Source of the DNA: Desmodus rotundus
Taxonomy: Eukaryota; Chordata; Mammalia; Chiroptera; Phyllostomidae
Direction: 5' to 3'
DNA: 64,000 nucleotides
NCBI RefSeq assembly: GCF_022682495.2
Contig: NW_026527522.1
Coordinates: 1 to 64,000, forward strand
A program made the translations under genes and the position numbers. The notes under the pieces were generated by a model. That model saw nothing but the letters and a program-made list of their open reading frames with translations. It searched no databases and was not told where the DNA came from. Position 1 is the stretch's first letter. Each line of letters starts with the position of its first letter. This document shows, one piece after another, positions 47,945 to 60,995 of the stretch.

Positions 47945-49885
47945 CCACGGACCGGTTCTCCCGTGGGGAGTCTGGCCCTGTGCCCCGCCTGGGAGGCTAA
48001 GAGCCTTGCTTCGCCTGCAACGCCCCCACCCTGCCACAAGGCGGCAGACTTGGACCCAGCCGCTTCAACCCTCCAGTCTGTGCGGAACCACCCAAAAATG
48101 GAGTGTGACCGCTGCGACCTCAGTCCCCCAGAGCTCGAAGCCCCACCTCTGTGAGGGAATCGGCGGCCTCCTGTCCTCGGCGTCCGCAAAAGGCATTCAC
48201 CTGCGGTGAACCTGGGCCTCGGGCGAGCAGGGCCAGGCCCCATGGTAGGAGCCCGGGGAGGCAATGGCAGTCTCTGCGGCCAGGCCTCGGGCTCTCCCCG
48301 GGGCTCTCTCGGGGCACGGGCACCCTCTCTCGCCTGGAGAGTGCCCACGCCGTCCCTTGAGCCCCGCGAGACACCTGCCTCCCGTGATAAGAGGCCCCCT
48401 GCCTCCGTGGAGCTTGGAACTCTGGGGCCGGGCTGCGGGTCACTGGGCTAAGTGGCTGGAAAGGCGCAGACCCCTCCGTCCCGACCGCCCAACTGCGAAG
48501 GACAGGGGGGAGGCCCCCAGGAGATGGCTTTTGTCAGAGCCGCGGCTGGCCGGTTTCGGGCCAAGACGCGGGACCCGGCAGGCTCAGGGCAGGCAGCCCC
48601 ACCAGAAGCCTCCCTCGGGGCAACGGGCCCCACCCCGGACATATCAGGCCTGCTTCACAGGGTCCCTGGGGTCGTGTCCCGTGGAACTGGAAGCTCTCCC
48701 CGCCACCCAGAGGTCCGATCCTTTTCCCGTGGACCACACTTGCCAGCCCGTCTCCCACCCCGCCGGAGGCAGAGTGCCGGGGAAGAACTAGGGACCTGGG
48801 GCCGGGAAGAGGGGCCGGCCACGGTTCCGGGCCAGGCGGGGGGGGGGGGGGGGGGGCGGGGGGCGGGGGGGGGGGCCCGGGCAGGCCGGACCCACGCCCA
48901 GGGACCGGGTCTCGCGGGGGGGTCTTGGGCCTGAGACCTGCCTGGGGGGCTAAGAGTCTTTCTCGGCTCAAACTGCCCCACCCTGCCCCGAGGCGGTAAA
49001 CTTGCACCGAGACGCTTCTACTCTCTAAAGTCTGGGCTGAACTTTGCGAGAAGGGACCGTGTGCGATGCGACCTGGGTCCCACAGAGCTCGAACCCCCCC
49101 CTCCCCGTGAAGGGATCCGCGGCCTGTGGTCCTTGGTGTCCGCAAAAGGCATTCACCTGCGGAGAACCTGGGCCCAGGTGAGCGGGACCAGGCCCCGCGG
49201 CAGGAGCCTGGGGAGGCCACTGGAGCCATGGGGGCCAGGGCTGGGCATTTTCCCGGGTGCTCTCTCGGGTCCCAGGCGCCCTCTCTCGCCCGGGGAGTGC
49301 CCACGCCATCCCTTGACCCCCGCAGGACGCCTGCATCCCGCCATAAGCGGCCCAACTCCTCCATGGAGCCGGGACACATGGGGCCGGGGTGCGAGCAACT
49401 GGCCTACGTGGCGGCCAACCCGCAGACCCCTCCGTCCCGTCCCCACCACTGCGAAGATCCCCCTGTTCTTCCATCCGTAAAGGGGTCCCCCTTTACGGAT
49501 GGAAGAACAGGGGGGAGGCCCCCAGGAGATGGCTTTTGTCCGAGCCGCGGCTGGGTGGTTTCGGGCCAGGAGGCGGGGCCGCGCAGGCGCAAGCAGGCCC
49601 CACCCCAAGAGCATCCCTCCGGGCAACGTGCCCCCCCACCCCTTGAGATATCAGGCCAGGTTCACAGGGTCCCTGGGCCGGTGTCAGAGTTAAGGGAAGC
49701 CCTCACTGCCACCCAGAGGACCGCGCGTTTTCCCGTGGACCACACTTCCCAGCAGCTCTCCCACCCCCGCCGAGGCAGAGTGCCAGGGAAGAACTAGGGA
49801 CCTGGGGCCGGGAAGAGGAGCCGGCCACGGCTCCGCGCCAGGTGGAGCGGGTCCGGGCGGGCGGGCGGGCGGGCGGGACCCTCGT
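47945..49885 (+). repeat. Dimer unit 25
   Basis: Tract starts at 48838 (19/6/11). T/C type. Private T at 48271; A at 49308 (acgccatcc) is shared only with unit 28. Confidence 0.95.
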
Positions 49886-51829
49886 CCACGGACCGGTTCT
49901 CCCGTGGGGAGTCTGGCCCTGTGCCCCGCCTGGGAGGCTAAGAGCCTTGCTTCGCCTGCAACGCCCCCACCCTGCCACAAGGCGGCAGACTTGGACCCAG
50001 CCGCTTCAACCCTCCAGTCTGTGCGGAACCACCCAAAAATGGAGTGTGACCGCTGCGACCTCAGTCCCCCAGAGCTCGAAGCCCCACCTCTGTGAGGGAA
50101 TCGGCGGCCTCCTGTCCTCGGCGTCCGCAAAAGGCATTCACCTGCGGTGAACCTGGGCCTCGGGCGAGCAGGGCCAGGCCCCATGGTAGGAGCCCGGGGA
50201 GGCAATGGCAGCCTCTGCGGCCAGGCCTCGGGCTCTCCCCGGGGCTCTCTCGGGGCACGGGCACCCTCTCTCGCCTGGAGAGTGCCCACGCCGTCCCTTG
50301 AGCCCCGCGAGACACCTGCCTCCCGTGATAAGAGGCCCCCTGCCTCCGTGGAGCTTGGAACTCTGGGGCCGGGCTGCGGGTCACTGGGCTAAGTGGCTGG
50401 AAAGGCGCAGACCCCTCCGTCCCGACCGCCCAACTGCGAAGGACAGGGGGGAGGCCCCCAGGAGATGGCTTTTGTCAGAGCCGCGGCTGGCCGGTTTCGG
50501 GCCAAGACGCGGGACCCGGCAGGCTCAGGGCAGGCAGCCCCACCAGAAGCCTCCCTCGGGGCAACGGGCCCCACCCCGGACATATCAGGCCTGCTTCACA
50601 GGGTCCCTGGGGTCGTGTCCCGTGGAACTGGAAGCTCTCCCCGCCACCCAGAGGTCCGATCCTTTTCCCGTGGACCACACTTGCCAGCCCGTCTCCCACC
50701 CCGCCGGAGGCAGAGTGCCGGGGAAGAACTAGGGACCTGGGGCCGGGAAGAGGGGCCGGCCACGGTTCCGGGCCAGGCGGGGGGGGGGGGGGGGGGGGGC
50801 GGGGGGCGGGGGGGGGGGGCCCGGGCAGGCCGGACCCACGCCCAGGGACCGGGTCTCGCGGGGGGGTCTTGGGCCTGAGACCTGCCTGGGGGGCTAAGAG
50901 TCTTTCTCGGCTCAAACTGCCCCACCCTGCCCCGAGGCGGTAAACTTGCACCGAGACGCTTCTACTCTCTAAAGTCTGGGCTGAACTTTGCGAGAAGGGA
51001 CCGTGTGCGATGCGACCTGGGTCCCACAGAGCTCGAACCCCCCCCTCCCCGTGAAGGGATCCGCGGCCTGTGGTCCTTGGTGTCCGCAAAAGGCATTCAC
51101 CTGCGGAGAACCTGGGCCCAGGTGAGCGGGACCAGGCCCCGCGGCAGGAGCCTGGGGAGGCCACTGGAGCCATGGGGGCCAGGGCTGGGCATTTTCCCGG
51201 GTGCTCTCTCGGGTCCCAGGCGCCCTCTCTCGCCCGGGGAGTGCCCACGCCGTCCCTTGACCCCCGCAGGACGCCTGCATCCCGCCATAAGCGGCCCAAC
51301 TCCTCCATGGAGCCGGGACACATGGGGCCGGGGTGCGAGCAACTGGCCTACGTGGCGGCCAACCCGCAGACCCCTCCGTCCCGTCCCCACCACTGCGAAG
51401 ATCCCCCTGTTCTTCCATCCGTAAAGGGGTCCCCCTTTACGGATGGAAGAACAGGGGGGAGGCCCCCAGGAGATGGCTTTTGTCCGAGCCGCGGCTGGGT
51501 GGTTTCGGGCCAGGAGGCGGGGCCGCGCAGGCGCAAGCAGGCCCCACCCCAAGAGCATCCCTCCGGGCAACGTGCCCCCCCACCCCTTGAGATATCAGGC
51601 CAGGTTCACAGGGTCCCTGGGCCGGTGTCAGAGTTAAGGGAAGCCCTCACTGCCACCCAGAGGACCGCGCGTTTTCCCGTGGACCACACTTCCCAGCAGC
51701 TCTCCCACCCCCGCCGAGGCAGAGTGCCAGGGAAGAACTAGGGACCTGGGGCCGGGAAGAGGAGCCGGCCACGGCTCCGCGCCAGGTGGAGCGGGTCCGG
51801 GCGGGCGGGCGGGCGGGCGGGACCCTCGT
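49886..51829 (+). repeat. Dimer unit 26
   Basis: Tract starts at 50779 (21/6/12). T/C type, consensus-like and indistinguishable by eye from unit 21. Confidence 0.95.
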
Positions 51830-53776
51830 CCACGGACCGGTTCTCCCGTGGGGAGTCTGGCCCTGTGCCCCGCCTGGGAGGCTAAGAGCCTTGCTTCGCC
51901 TGCAACGCCCCCACCCTGCCACAAGGCGGCAGACTTGGACCCAGCCGCTTCAACCCTCCAGTCTGTGCGGAACCACCCAAAAATGGAGTGTGACCGCTGC
52001 GACCTCAGTCCCCCAGAGCTCGAAGCCCCACCTCTGTGAGGGAATCGGCGGCCTCCTGTCCTCGGCGTCCGCAAAAGGCATTCACCTGCGGTGAACCTGG
52101 GCCTCGGGCGAGCAGGGCCAGGCCCCATGGTAGGAGCCCGGGGAGGCAATGGCAGCCTCTGCGGCCAGGCCTCGGGCTCTCCCCGGGGCTCTCTCGGGGC
52201 ACGGGCACCCTCTCTCGCCTGGAGAGTGCCCACGCCGTCCCTTGAGCCCCGCGAGACACCTGCCTCCCGTGATAAGAGGCCCCCTGCCTCCGTGGAGCTT
52301 GGAACTCTGGGGCCGGGCTGCGGGTCACTGGGCTAAGTGGCTGGAAAGGCGCAGACCCCTCCGTCCCGACCGCCCAACTGCGAAGGACAGGGGGGAGGCC
52401 CCCAGGAGATGGCTTTTGTCAGAGCCGCGGCTGGCCGGTTTCGGGCCAAGACGCGGGACCCGGCAGGCTCAGGGCAGGCAGCCCCACCAGAAGCCTCCCT
52501 CGGGGCAACGGGCCCCACCCCGGACATATCAGGCCTGCTTCACAGGGTCCCTGGGGTCGTGTCCCGTGGAACTGGAAGCTCTCCCCGCCACCCAGAGGTC
52601 CGATCCTTTTCCCGTGGACCACACTTGCCAGCCCGTCTCCCACCCCGCCGGAGGCAGAGTGCCAGGGAAGAACTAGGGACCTGGGGCCGGGAAGAGGGGC
52701 CGGCCACGGTTCCGGGCCAGGCGGGGGGGGGGGGGGGGGGGGGGGCGGGGGGCGGGGGGGGGGGGGCCCGGGCAGGCCGGACCCACGCCCAGGGACCGGG
52801 TCTCGCGGGGGGGTCTTGGGCCTGAGACCTGCCTGGGGGGCTAAGAGTCTTTCTCGGCTCAAACGGCCCCACCCTGCCCCGAGGCGGTAAACTTGCACCG
52901 AGACGCTTCTACTCTCTAAAGTCTGGGCTGAACTTTGCGAGAAGGGACCGTGTGCGATGCGACCTGGGTCCCACAGAGCTCGAACCCCCCCCTCCCCGTG
53001 AAGGGATCCGCGGCCTGTGGTCCTTGGTGTCCGCAAAAGGCATTCACCTGCGGAGAACCTGGGCCCAGGTGAGCGGGACCAGGCCCCGCGGCAGGAGCCT
53101 GGGGAGGCCACTGGAGCCATGGGGGCCAGGGCTGGGCATTTTCCCGGGTGCTCTCTCGGGTCCCAGGCGCCCTCTCTCGCCCGGGGAGTGCCCACGCCGT
53201 CCCTTGACCCCCGCAGGACGCCTGCATCCCGCCATAAGCGGCCCAACTCCTCCATGGAGCCGGGACACATGGGGCCGGGGTGCGAGCAACTGGCCTACGT
53301 GGCGGCCAACCCGCAGACCCCTCCGTCCCGTCCCCACCACTGCGAAGATCCCCCTGTTCTTCCATCCGTAAAGGGGTCCCCCTTTACGGATGGAAGAACA
53401 GGGGGGAGGCCCCCAGGAGATGGCTTTTGTCCGAGCCGCGGCTGGGTGGTTTCGGGCCAGGAGGCGGGGCCGCGCAGGCGCAAGCAGGCCCCACCCCAAG
53501 AGCATCCCTCCGGGCAACGTGCCCCCCCACCCCTTGAGATATCAGGCCAGGTTCACAGGGTCCCTGGGCCGGTGTCAGAGTTAAGGGAAGCCCTCACTGC
53601 CACCCAGAGGACCGCGCGTTTTCCCGTGGACCACACTTCCCAGCAGCTCTCCCACCCCCGCCGAGGCAGAGTGCCAGGGAAGAACTAGGGACCTGGGGCC
53701 GGGAAGAGGAGCCGGCCACGGCTCCGCGCCAGGTGGAGCGGGTCCGGGCGGGCGGGCGGGCGGGCGGGACCCTCGT
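51830..53776 (+). repeat. Dimer unit 27 (recombinant marker type)
   Basis: Tract starts at 52723 (23/6/13), the longest in the window, making this the longest unit at 1,947 bp. G/C recombinant with A at 52664, as in unit 24. Confidence 0.95.
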
Positions 53777-55717
53777 CCACGGACCGGTTCTCCCGTGGGG
53801 AGTCTGGCCCTGTGCCCCGCCTGGGAGGCTAAGAGCCTTGCTTCGCCTGCAACGCCCCCACCCTGCCACAAGGCGGCAGACTTGGACCCAGCCGCTTCAA
53901 CCCTCCAGTCTGTGCGGAACCACCCAAAAATGGAGTGTGACCGCTGCGACCTCAGTCCCCCAGAGCTCGAAGCCCCACCTCTGTGAGGGAATCGGCGGCC
54001 TCCTGTCCTCGGCGTCCGCAAAAGGCATTCACCTGCGGTGAACCTGGGCCTCGGGCGAGCAGGGCCAGGCCCCATGGTAGGAGCCCGGGGAGGCAATGGC
54101 AGCCTCTGCGGCCAGGCCTCGGGCTCTCCCCGGGGCTCTCTCGGGGCACGGGCACCCTCTCTCGCCTGGAGAGTGCCCACGCCGTCCCTTGAGCCCCGCG
54201 AGACACCTGCCTCCCGTGATAAGAGGCCCCCTGCCTCCGTGGAGCTTGGAACTCTGGGGCCGGGCTGCGGGTCACTGGGCTAAGTGGCTGGAAAGGCGCA
54301 GACCCCTCCGTCCCGACCGCCCAACTGCGAAGGACAGGGGGGAGGCCCCCAGGAGATGGCTTTTGTCAGAGCCGCGGCTGGCCGGTTTCGGGCCAAGACG
54401 CGGGACCCGGCAGGCTCAGGGCAGGCAGCCCCACCAGAAGCCTCCCTCGGGGCAACGGGCCCCACCCCGGACATATCAGGCCTGCTTCACAGGGTCCCTG
54501 GGGTCGTGTCCCGTGGAACTGGAAGCTCTCCCCGCCACCCAGAGGTCCGATCCTTTTCCCGTGGACCACACTTGCCAGCCCGTCTCCCACCCCGCCGGAG
54601 GCAGAGTGCCGGGGAAGAACTAGGGACCTGGGGCCGGGAAGAGGGGCCGGCCACGGTTCCGGGCCAGGCGGGGGGGGGGGGGGGGGGCGGGGGGCGGGGG
54701 GGGGGGGCCCGGGCAGGCCGGACCCACGCCCAGGGACCGGGTCTCGCGGGGGGGTCTTGGGCCTGAGACCTGCCTGGGGGGCTAAGAGTCTTTCTCGGCT
54801 CAAACTGCCCCACCCTGCCCCGAGGCGGTAAACTTGCACCGAGACGCTTCTACTCTCTAAAGTCTGGGCTGAACTTTGCGAGAAGGGACCGTGTGCGATG
54901 CGACCTGGGTCCCACAGAGCTCGAACCCCCCCCTCCCCGTGAAGGGATCCGCGGCCTGTGGTCCTTGGTGTCCGCAAAAGGCATTCACCTGCGGAGAACC
55001 TGGGCCCAGGTGAGCGGGACCAGGCCCCGCGGCAGGAGCCTGGGGAGGCCACTGGAGCCATGGGGGCCAGGGCTGGGCATTTTCCCGGGTGCTCTCTCGG
55101 GTCCCAGGCGCCCTCTCTCGCCCGGGGAGTGCCCACGCCATCCCTTGACCCCCGCAGGACGCCTGCATCCCGCCATAAGCGGCCCAACTCCTCCATGGAG
55201 CCGGGACACATGGGGCCGGGGTGCGAGCAACTGGCCTACGTGGCGGCCAACCCGCAGACCCCTCCGTCCCGTCCCCACCACTGCGAAGATCCCCCTGTTC
55301 TTCCATCCGTAAAGGGGTCCCCCTTTACGGATGGAAGAACAGGGGGGAGGCCCCCAGGAGATGGCTTTTGTCCGAGCCGCGGCTGGGTGGTTTCGGGCCA
55401 GGAGGCGGGGCCGCGCAGGCGCAAGCAGGCCCCACCCCAAGAGCATCCCTCCGGGCAACGTGCCCCCCCACCCCTTGAGATATCAGGCCAGGTTCACAGG
55501 GTCCCTGGGCCGGTGTCAGAGTTAAGGGAAGCCCTCACTGCCACCCAGAGGACCGCGCGTTTTCCCGTGGACCACACTTCCCAGCAGCTCTCCCACCCCC
55601 GCCGAGGCAGAGTGCCAGGGAAGAACTAGGGACCTGGGGCCGGGAAGAGGAGCCGGCCACGGCTCCGCGCCAGGTGGAGCGGGTCCGGGCGGGCGGGCGG
55701 GCGGGCGGGACCCTCGT
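53777..55717 (+). repeat. Dimer unit 28
   Basis: Tract starts at 54670 (18/6/12). T/C type. A at 55140 (acgccatcc) is shared with unit 25. Confidence 0.95.
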
Positions 55718-57344
55718 CCACGGACCGGTTCTCCCGTGGGGAGTCTGGCCCTGTGCCCCGCCTGGGAGGCTAAGAGCCTTGCTTCGCCTGCAACGCCCCC
55801 ACCCTGCCACAAGGCGGCAGACTTGGACCCAGCCGCTTCAACCCTCCAGTCTGTGCGGAACCACCCAAAAATGGAGTGTGACCGCTGCGACCTCAGTCCC
55901 CCAGAGCTCGAAGCCCCACCTCTGTGAGGGAATCGGCGGCCTCCTGTCCTCGGCGTCCGCAAAAGGCATTCACCTGCGGTGAACCTGGGCCTCGGGCGAG
56001 CAGGGCCAGGCCCCATGGTAGGAGCCCGGGGAGGCAATGGCAGCCTCTGCGGCCAGGCCTCGGGCTCTCCCCGGGGCTCTCTCGGGGCACGGGCACCCTC
56101 TCTCGCCTGGAGAGTGCCCACGCCGTCCCTTGAGCCCCGCGAGACACCTGCCTCCCGTGATAAGAGGCCCCCTGCCTCCGTGGAGCTTGGAACTCTGGGG
56201 CCGGGCTGCGGGTCACTGGGCTAAGTGGCTGGAAAGGCGCAGACCCCTCCGTCCCGACCGCCCAACTGCGAAGGACAGGGGGGAGGCCCCCAGGAGATGG
56301 CTTTTGTCAGAGCCGCGGCTGGCCGGTTTCGGGCCAAGACGCGGGACCCGGCAGGCTCAGGGCAGGCAGCCCCACCAGAAGCCTCCCTCGGGGCAACGGG
56401 CCCCACCCCGGACATATCAGGCCTGCTTCACAGGGTCCCTGGGGTCGTGTCCCGTGGAACTGGAAGCTCTCCCCGCCACCCAGAGGTCCGATCCTTTTCC
56501 CGTGGACCACACTTGCCAGCCCGTCTCCCACCCCGCCGGAGGCAGAGTGCCGGGGAAGAACTAGGGACCTGGGGCCGGGAAGAGGGGCCGGCCACGGTTC
56601 CGGGCCAGGCGGGGGGGGGGGGGGGGGGCGGGGGGCGGGGGGGGGGGGCCCGGGCAGGCCGGACCCACGCCCAGGGACCGGGTCTCGCGGGGGGGTCTTG
56701 GGCCTGAGACCTGCCTGGGGGGCTAAGAGTCTTTCTCGGCTCAAACTGCCCCACCCTGCCCCGAGGCGGTAAACTTGCACCGAGACGCTTCTACTCTCTA
56801 AAGTCTGGGCTGAACTTTGCGAGAAGGGACCGTGTGCGATGCGACCTGGGTCCCACAGAGCTCGAACCCCCCCCTCCCCGTGAAGGGATCCGCGGCCTGT
56901 GGTCCTTGGTGTCCGCAAAAGGCATTCACCTGCGGAGAACCTGGGCCCAGGTGAGCGGGACCAGGCCCCGCGGCAGGAGCCTGGGGAGGCCACTGGAGCC
57001 ATGGGGGCCAGGGCTGGGCATTTTCCCGGGTGCTCTCTCGGGTCCCAGGCGCCCTCTCTCGCCCGGGGAGTGCCCACGCCGTCCCTTGACCCCCGCAGGA
57101 CGCCTGCATCCCGCCATAAGCGGCCCAACTCCTCCATGGAGCCGGGACACATGGGGCCGGGGTGCGAGCAACTGGCCTACGTGGCGGCCAACCCGCAGAC
57201 CCCTCCGTCCCGTCCCCACCACTGCGAAGATCCCCCTGTTCTTCCATCCGTAAAGGGGTCCCCCTTTACGGATGGAAGAACAGGGGGGAGGCCCCCAGGA
57301 GATGGCTTTTGTCCGAGCCGCGGCTGGGTGGTTTCGGGCCAGGA
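55718..57344 (+). repeat. Dimer unit 29, B half truncated by deletion
   Basis: Tract starts at 56611 (18/6/12). T/C type. Unlike unit 12, its A half does not have the extra G. The B half ends at the same base as in unit 12, losing the GC box/NRF1 site and (CGGG)6. Confidence 0.95.
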
Positions 57345-57348
57345 GGCG
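57345..57348. other. Deletion junction (548 bp lost), copy 2
   Basis: The junction is base-for-base the same as at 22951-22954, with the same linked extra G downstream. The two therefore derive from a single deletion event that was later copied. Confidence 0.93.
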
Positions 57349-59052
57349 TCCGCAAAAGGCATTCACCTGCGGTGAACCTGGGCCTCGGGCGAGCAGGGCC
57401 AGGCCCCATGGTAGGAGCCCGGGGAGGCAATGGCAGCCTCTGCGGCCAGGCCTCGGGCTCTCCCCGGGGCTCTCTCGGGGCACGGGCACCCTCTCTCGCC
57501 TGGAGAGTGCCCACGCCGTCCCTTGAGCCCCGCGAGACACCTGCCTCCCGTGATAAGAGGCCCCCTGCCTCCGTGGAGCTTGGAACTCTGGGGCCGGGCT
57601 GCGGGTCACTGGGCTAAGTGGCTGGAAAGGCGCAGACCCCTCCGTCCCGACCGCCCAACTGCGAAGGACAGGGGGGAGGCCCCCAGGAGATGGCTTTTGT
57701 CAGAGCCGCGGCTGGGCCGGTTTCGGGCCAAGACGCGGGACCCGGCAGGCTCAGGGCAGGCAGCCCCACCAGAAGCCTCCCTCGGGGCAACGGGCCCCAC
57801 CCCGGACATATCAGGCCTGCTTCACAGGGTCCCTGGGGTCGTGTCCCGTGGAACTGGAAGCTCTCCCCGCCACCCAGAGGTCCGATCCTTTTCCCGTGGA
57901 CCACACTTGCCAGCCCGTCTCCCACCCCGCCGGAGGCAGAGTGCCGGGGAAGAACTAGGGACCTGGGGCCGGGAAGAGGGGCCGGCCACGGTTCCGGGCC
58001 AGGCGGGGGGGGGGGGGGGGGGGCGGGGGGCGGGGGGGGGGGCCCGGGCAGGCCGGACCCACGCCCAGGGACCGGGTCTCGCGGGGGGGTCTTGGGCCTG
58101 AGACCTGCCTGGGGGGCTAAGAGTCTTTCTCGGCTCAAACTGCCCCACCCTGCCCCGAGGCGGTAAACTTGCACCGAGACGCTTCTACTCTCTAAAGTCT
58201 GGGCTGAACTTTGCGAGAAGGGACCGTGTGCGATGCGACCTGGGTCCCACAGAGCTCGAACCCCCCCCTCCCCGTGAAGGGATCCGCGGCCTGTGGTCCT
58301 TGGTGTCCGCAAAAGGCATTCACCTGCGGAGAACCTGGGCCCAGGTGAGCGGGACCAGGCCCCGCGGCAGGAGCCTGGGGAGGCCACTGGAGCCATGGGG
58401 GCCAGGGCTGGGCATTTTCCCGGGTGCTCTCTCGGGTCCCAGGCGCCCTCTCTCGCCCGGGGAGTGCCCACGCCGTCCCTTGACCCCCGCAGGACGCCTG
58501 CATCCCGCCATAAGCGGCCCAACTCCTCCATGGAGCCGGGACACATGGGGCCGGGGTGCGAGCAACTGGCCTACGTGGCGGCCAACCCGCAGACCCCTCC
58601 GTCCCGTCCCCACCACTGCGAAGATCCCCCTGTTCTTCCATCCGTAAAGGGGTCCCCCTTTACGGATGGAAGAACAGGGGGGAGGCCCCCAGGAGATGGC
58701 TTTTGTCCGAGCCGCGGCTGGGTGGTTTCGGGCCAGGAGGCGGGGCCGCGCAGGCGCAAGCAGGCCCCACCCCAAGAGCATCCCTCCGGGCAACGTGCCC
58801 CCCCACCCCTTGAGATATCAGGCCAGGTTCACAGGGTCCCTGGGCCGGTGTCAGAGTTAAGGGAAGCCCTCACTGCCACCCAGAGGACCGCGCGTTTTCC
58901 CGTGGACCACACTTCCCAGCAGCTCTCCCACCCCCGCCGAGGCAGAGTGCCAGGGAAGAACTAGGGACCTGGGGCCTGGAAGAGGAGCCGGCCACGGCTC
59001 CGCGCCAGGTGGAGCGGGTCCGGGCGGGCGGGCGGGCGGGCGGGACCCTCGT
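57345..59052 (+). repeat. Dimer unit 29b, A half missing its first 234 bp
   Basis: It has the same junction as unit 12b, with the extra G at 57714-57716. Tract starts at 58005 (19/6/11), one G longer in the last run than 12b. T/C type, T at 58977. Confidence 0.95.
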
Positions 59053-60995
59053 CCACGGACCGGTTCTCCCGTGGGGAGTCTGGCCCTGTGCCCCGCCTGG
59101 GAGGCTAAGAGCCTTGCTTCGCCTGCAACGCCCCCACCCTGCCACAAGGCGGCAGACTTGGACCCAGCCGCTTCAACCCTCCAGTCTGTGCGGAACCACC
59201 CAAAAATGGAGTGTGACCGCTGCGACCTCAGTCCCCCAGAGCTCGAAGCCCCACCTCTGTGAGGGAATCGGCGGCCTCCTGTCCTCGGCGTCCGCAAAAG
59301 GCATTCACCTGCGGTGAACCTGGGCCTCGGGCGAGCAGGGCCAGGCCCCATGGTAGGAGCCCGGGGAGGCAATGGCAGCCTCTGCGGCCAGGCCTCGGGC
59401 TCTCCCCGGGGCTCTCTCGGGGCACGGGCACCCTCTCTCGCCTGGAGAGTGCCCACGCCGTCCCTTGAGCCCCGCGAGACACCTGCCTCCCGTGATAAGA
59501 GGCCCCCTGCCTCCGTGGAGCTTGGAACTCTGGGGCCGGGCTGCGGGTCACTGGGCTAAGTGGCTGGAAAGGCGCAGACCCCTCCGTCCCGACCGCCCAA
59601 CTGCGAAGGACAGGGGGGAGGCCCCCAGGAGATGGCTTTTGTCAGAGCCGCGGCTGGCCGGTTTCGGGCCAAGACGCGGGACCCGGCAGGCTCAGGGCAG
59701 GCAGCCCCACCAGAAGCCTCCCTCGGGGCAACGGGCCCCACCCCGGACATATCAGGCCTGCTTCACAGGGTCCCTGGGGTCGTGTCCCGTGGAACTGGAA
59801 GCTCTCCCCGCCACCCAGAGGTCCGATCCTTTTCCCGTGGACCACACTTGCCAGCCCGTCTCCCACCCCGCCGGAGGCAGAGTGCCGGGGAAGAACTAGG
59901 GACCTGGGGCCGGGAAGAGGGGCCGGCCACGGTTCCGGGCCAGGCGGGGGGGGGGGGGGGGGGCGGGGGGCGGGGGGGGGGGGGCCCGGGCAGGCCGGAC
60001 CCACGCCCAGGGACCGGGTCTCGCGGGGGGGTCTTGGGCCTGAGACCTGCCTGGGGGGCTAAGAGTCTTTCTCGGCTCAAACTGCCCCACCCTGCCCCGA
60101 GGCGGTAAACTTGCACCGAGACGCTTCTACTCTCTAAAGTCTGGGCTGAACTTTGCGAGAAGGGACCGTGTGCGATGCGACCTGGGTCCCACAGAGCTCG
60201 AACCCCCCCCCTCCCCGTGAAGGGATCCGCGGCCTGTGGTCCTTGGTGTCCGCAAAAGGCATTCACCTGCGGAGAACCTGGGCCCAGGTGAGCGGGACCA
60301 GGCCCCGCGGCAGGAGCCTGGGGAGGCCACTGGAGCCATGGGGGCCAGGGCTGGGCATTTTCCCGGGTGCTCTCTCGGGTCCCAGGCGCCCTCTCTCGCC
60401 CGGGGAGTGCCCACGCCGTCCCTTGACCCCCGCAGGACGCCTGCATCCCGCCATAAGCGGCCCAACTCCTCCATGGAGCCGGGACACATGGGGCCGGGGT
60501 GCGAGCAACTGGCCTACGTGGCGGCAAACCCGCAGACCCCTCCGTCCCGTCCCCACCACTGCGAAGATCCCCCTGTTCTTCCATCCGTAAAGGGGTCCCC
60601 CTTTACGGATGGAAGAACAGGGGGGAGGCCCCCAGGAGATGGCTTTTGTCCGAGCCGCGGCTGGGTGGTTTCGGGCCAGGAGGCGGGGCCGCGCAGGCGC
60701 AAGCAGGCCCCACCCCAAGAGCATCCCTCCGGGCAACGTGCCCCCCCACCCCTTGAGATATCAGGCCAGGTTCACAGGGTCCCTGGGCCGGTGTCAGAGT
60801 TAAGGGAAGCCCTCACTGCCACCCAGAGGACCGCGCGTTTTCCCGTGGACCACACTTCCCAGCAGCTCTCCCACCCCCGCCGAGGCAGAGTGCCAGGGAA
60901 GAACTAGGGACCTGGGGCCGGGAAGAGGAGCCGGCCACGGCTCCGCGCCAGGTGGAGCGGGTCCGGGCGGGCGGGCGGGCGGGCGGGACCCTCGT
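59053..60995 (+). repeat. Dimer unit 30 (recombinant marker type)
   Basis: Tract starts at 59946 (18/6/13). T/A recombinant, nine C at 60203-60211. It is the copy of unit 13 displaced by 34,395 bp. Confidence 0.95.
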
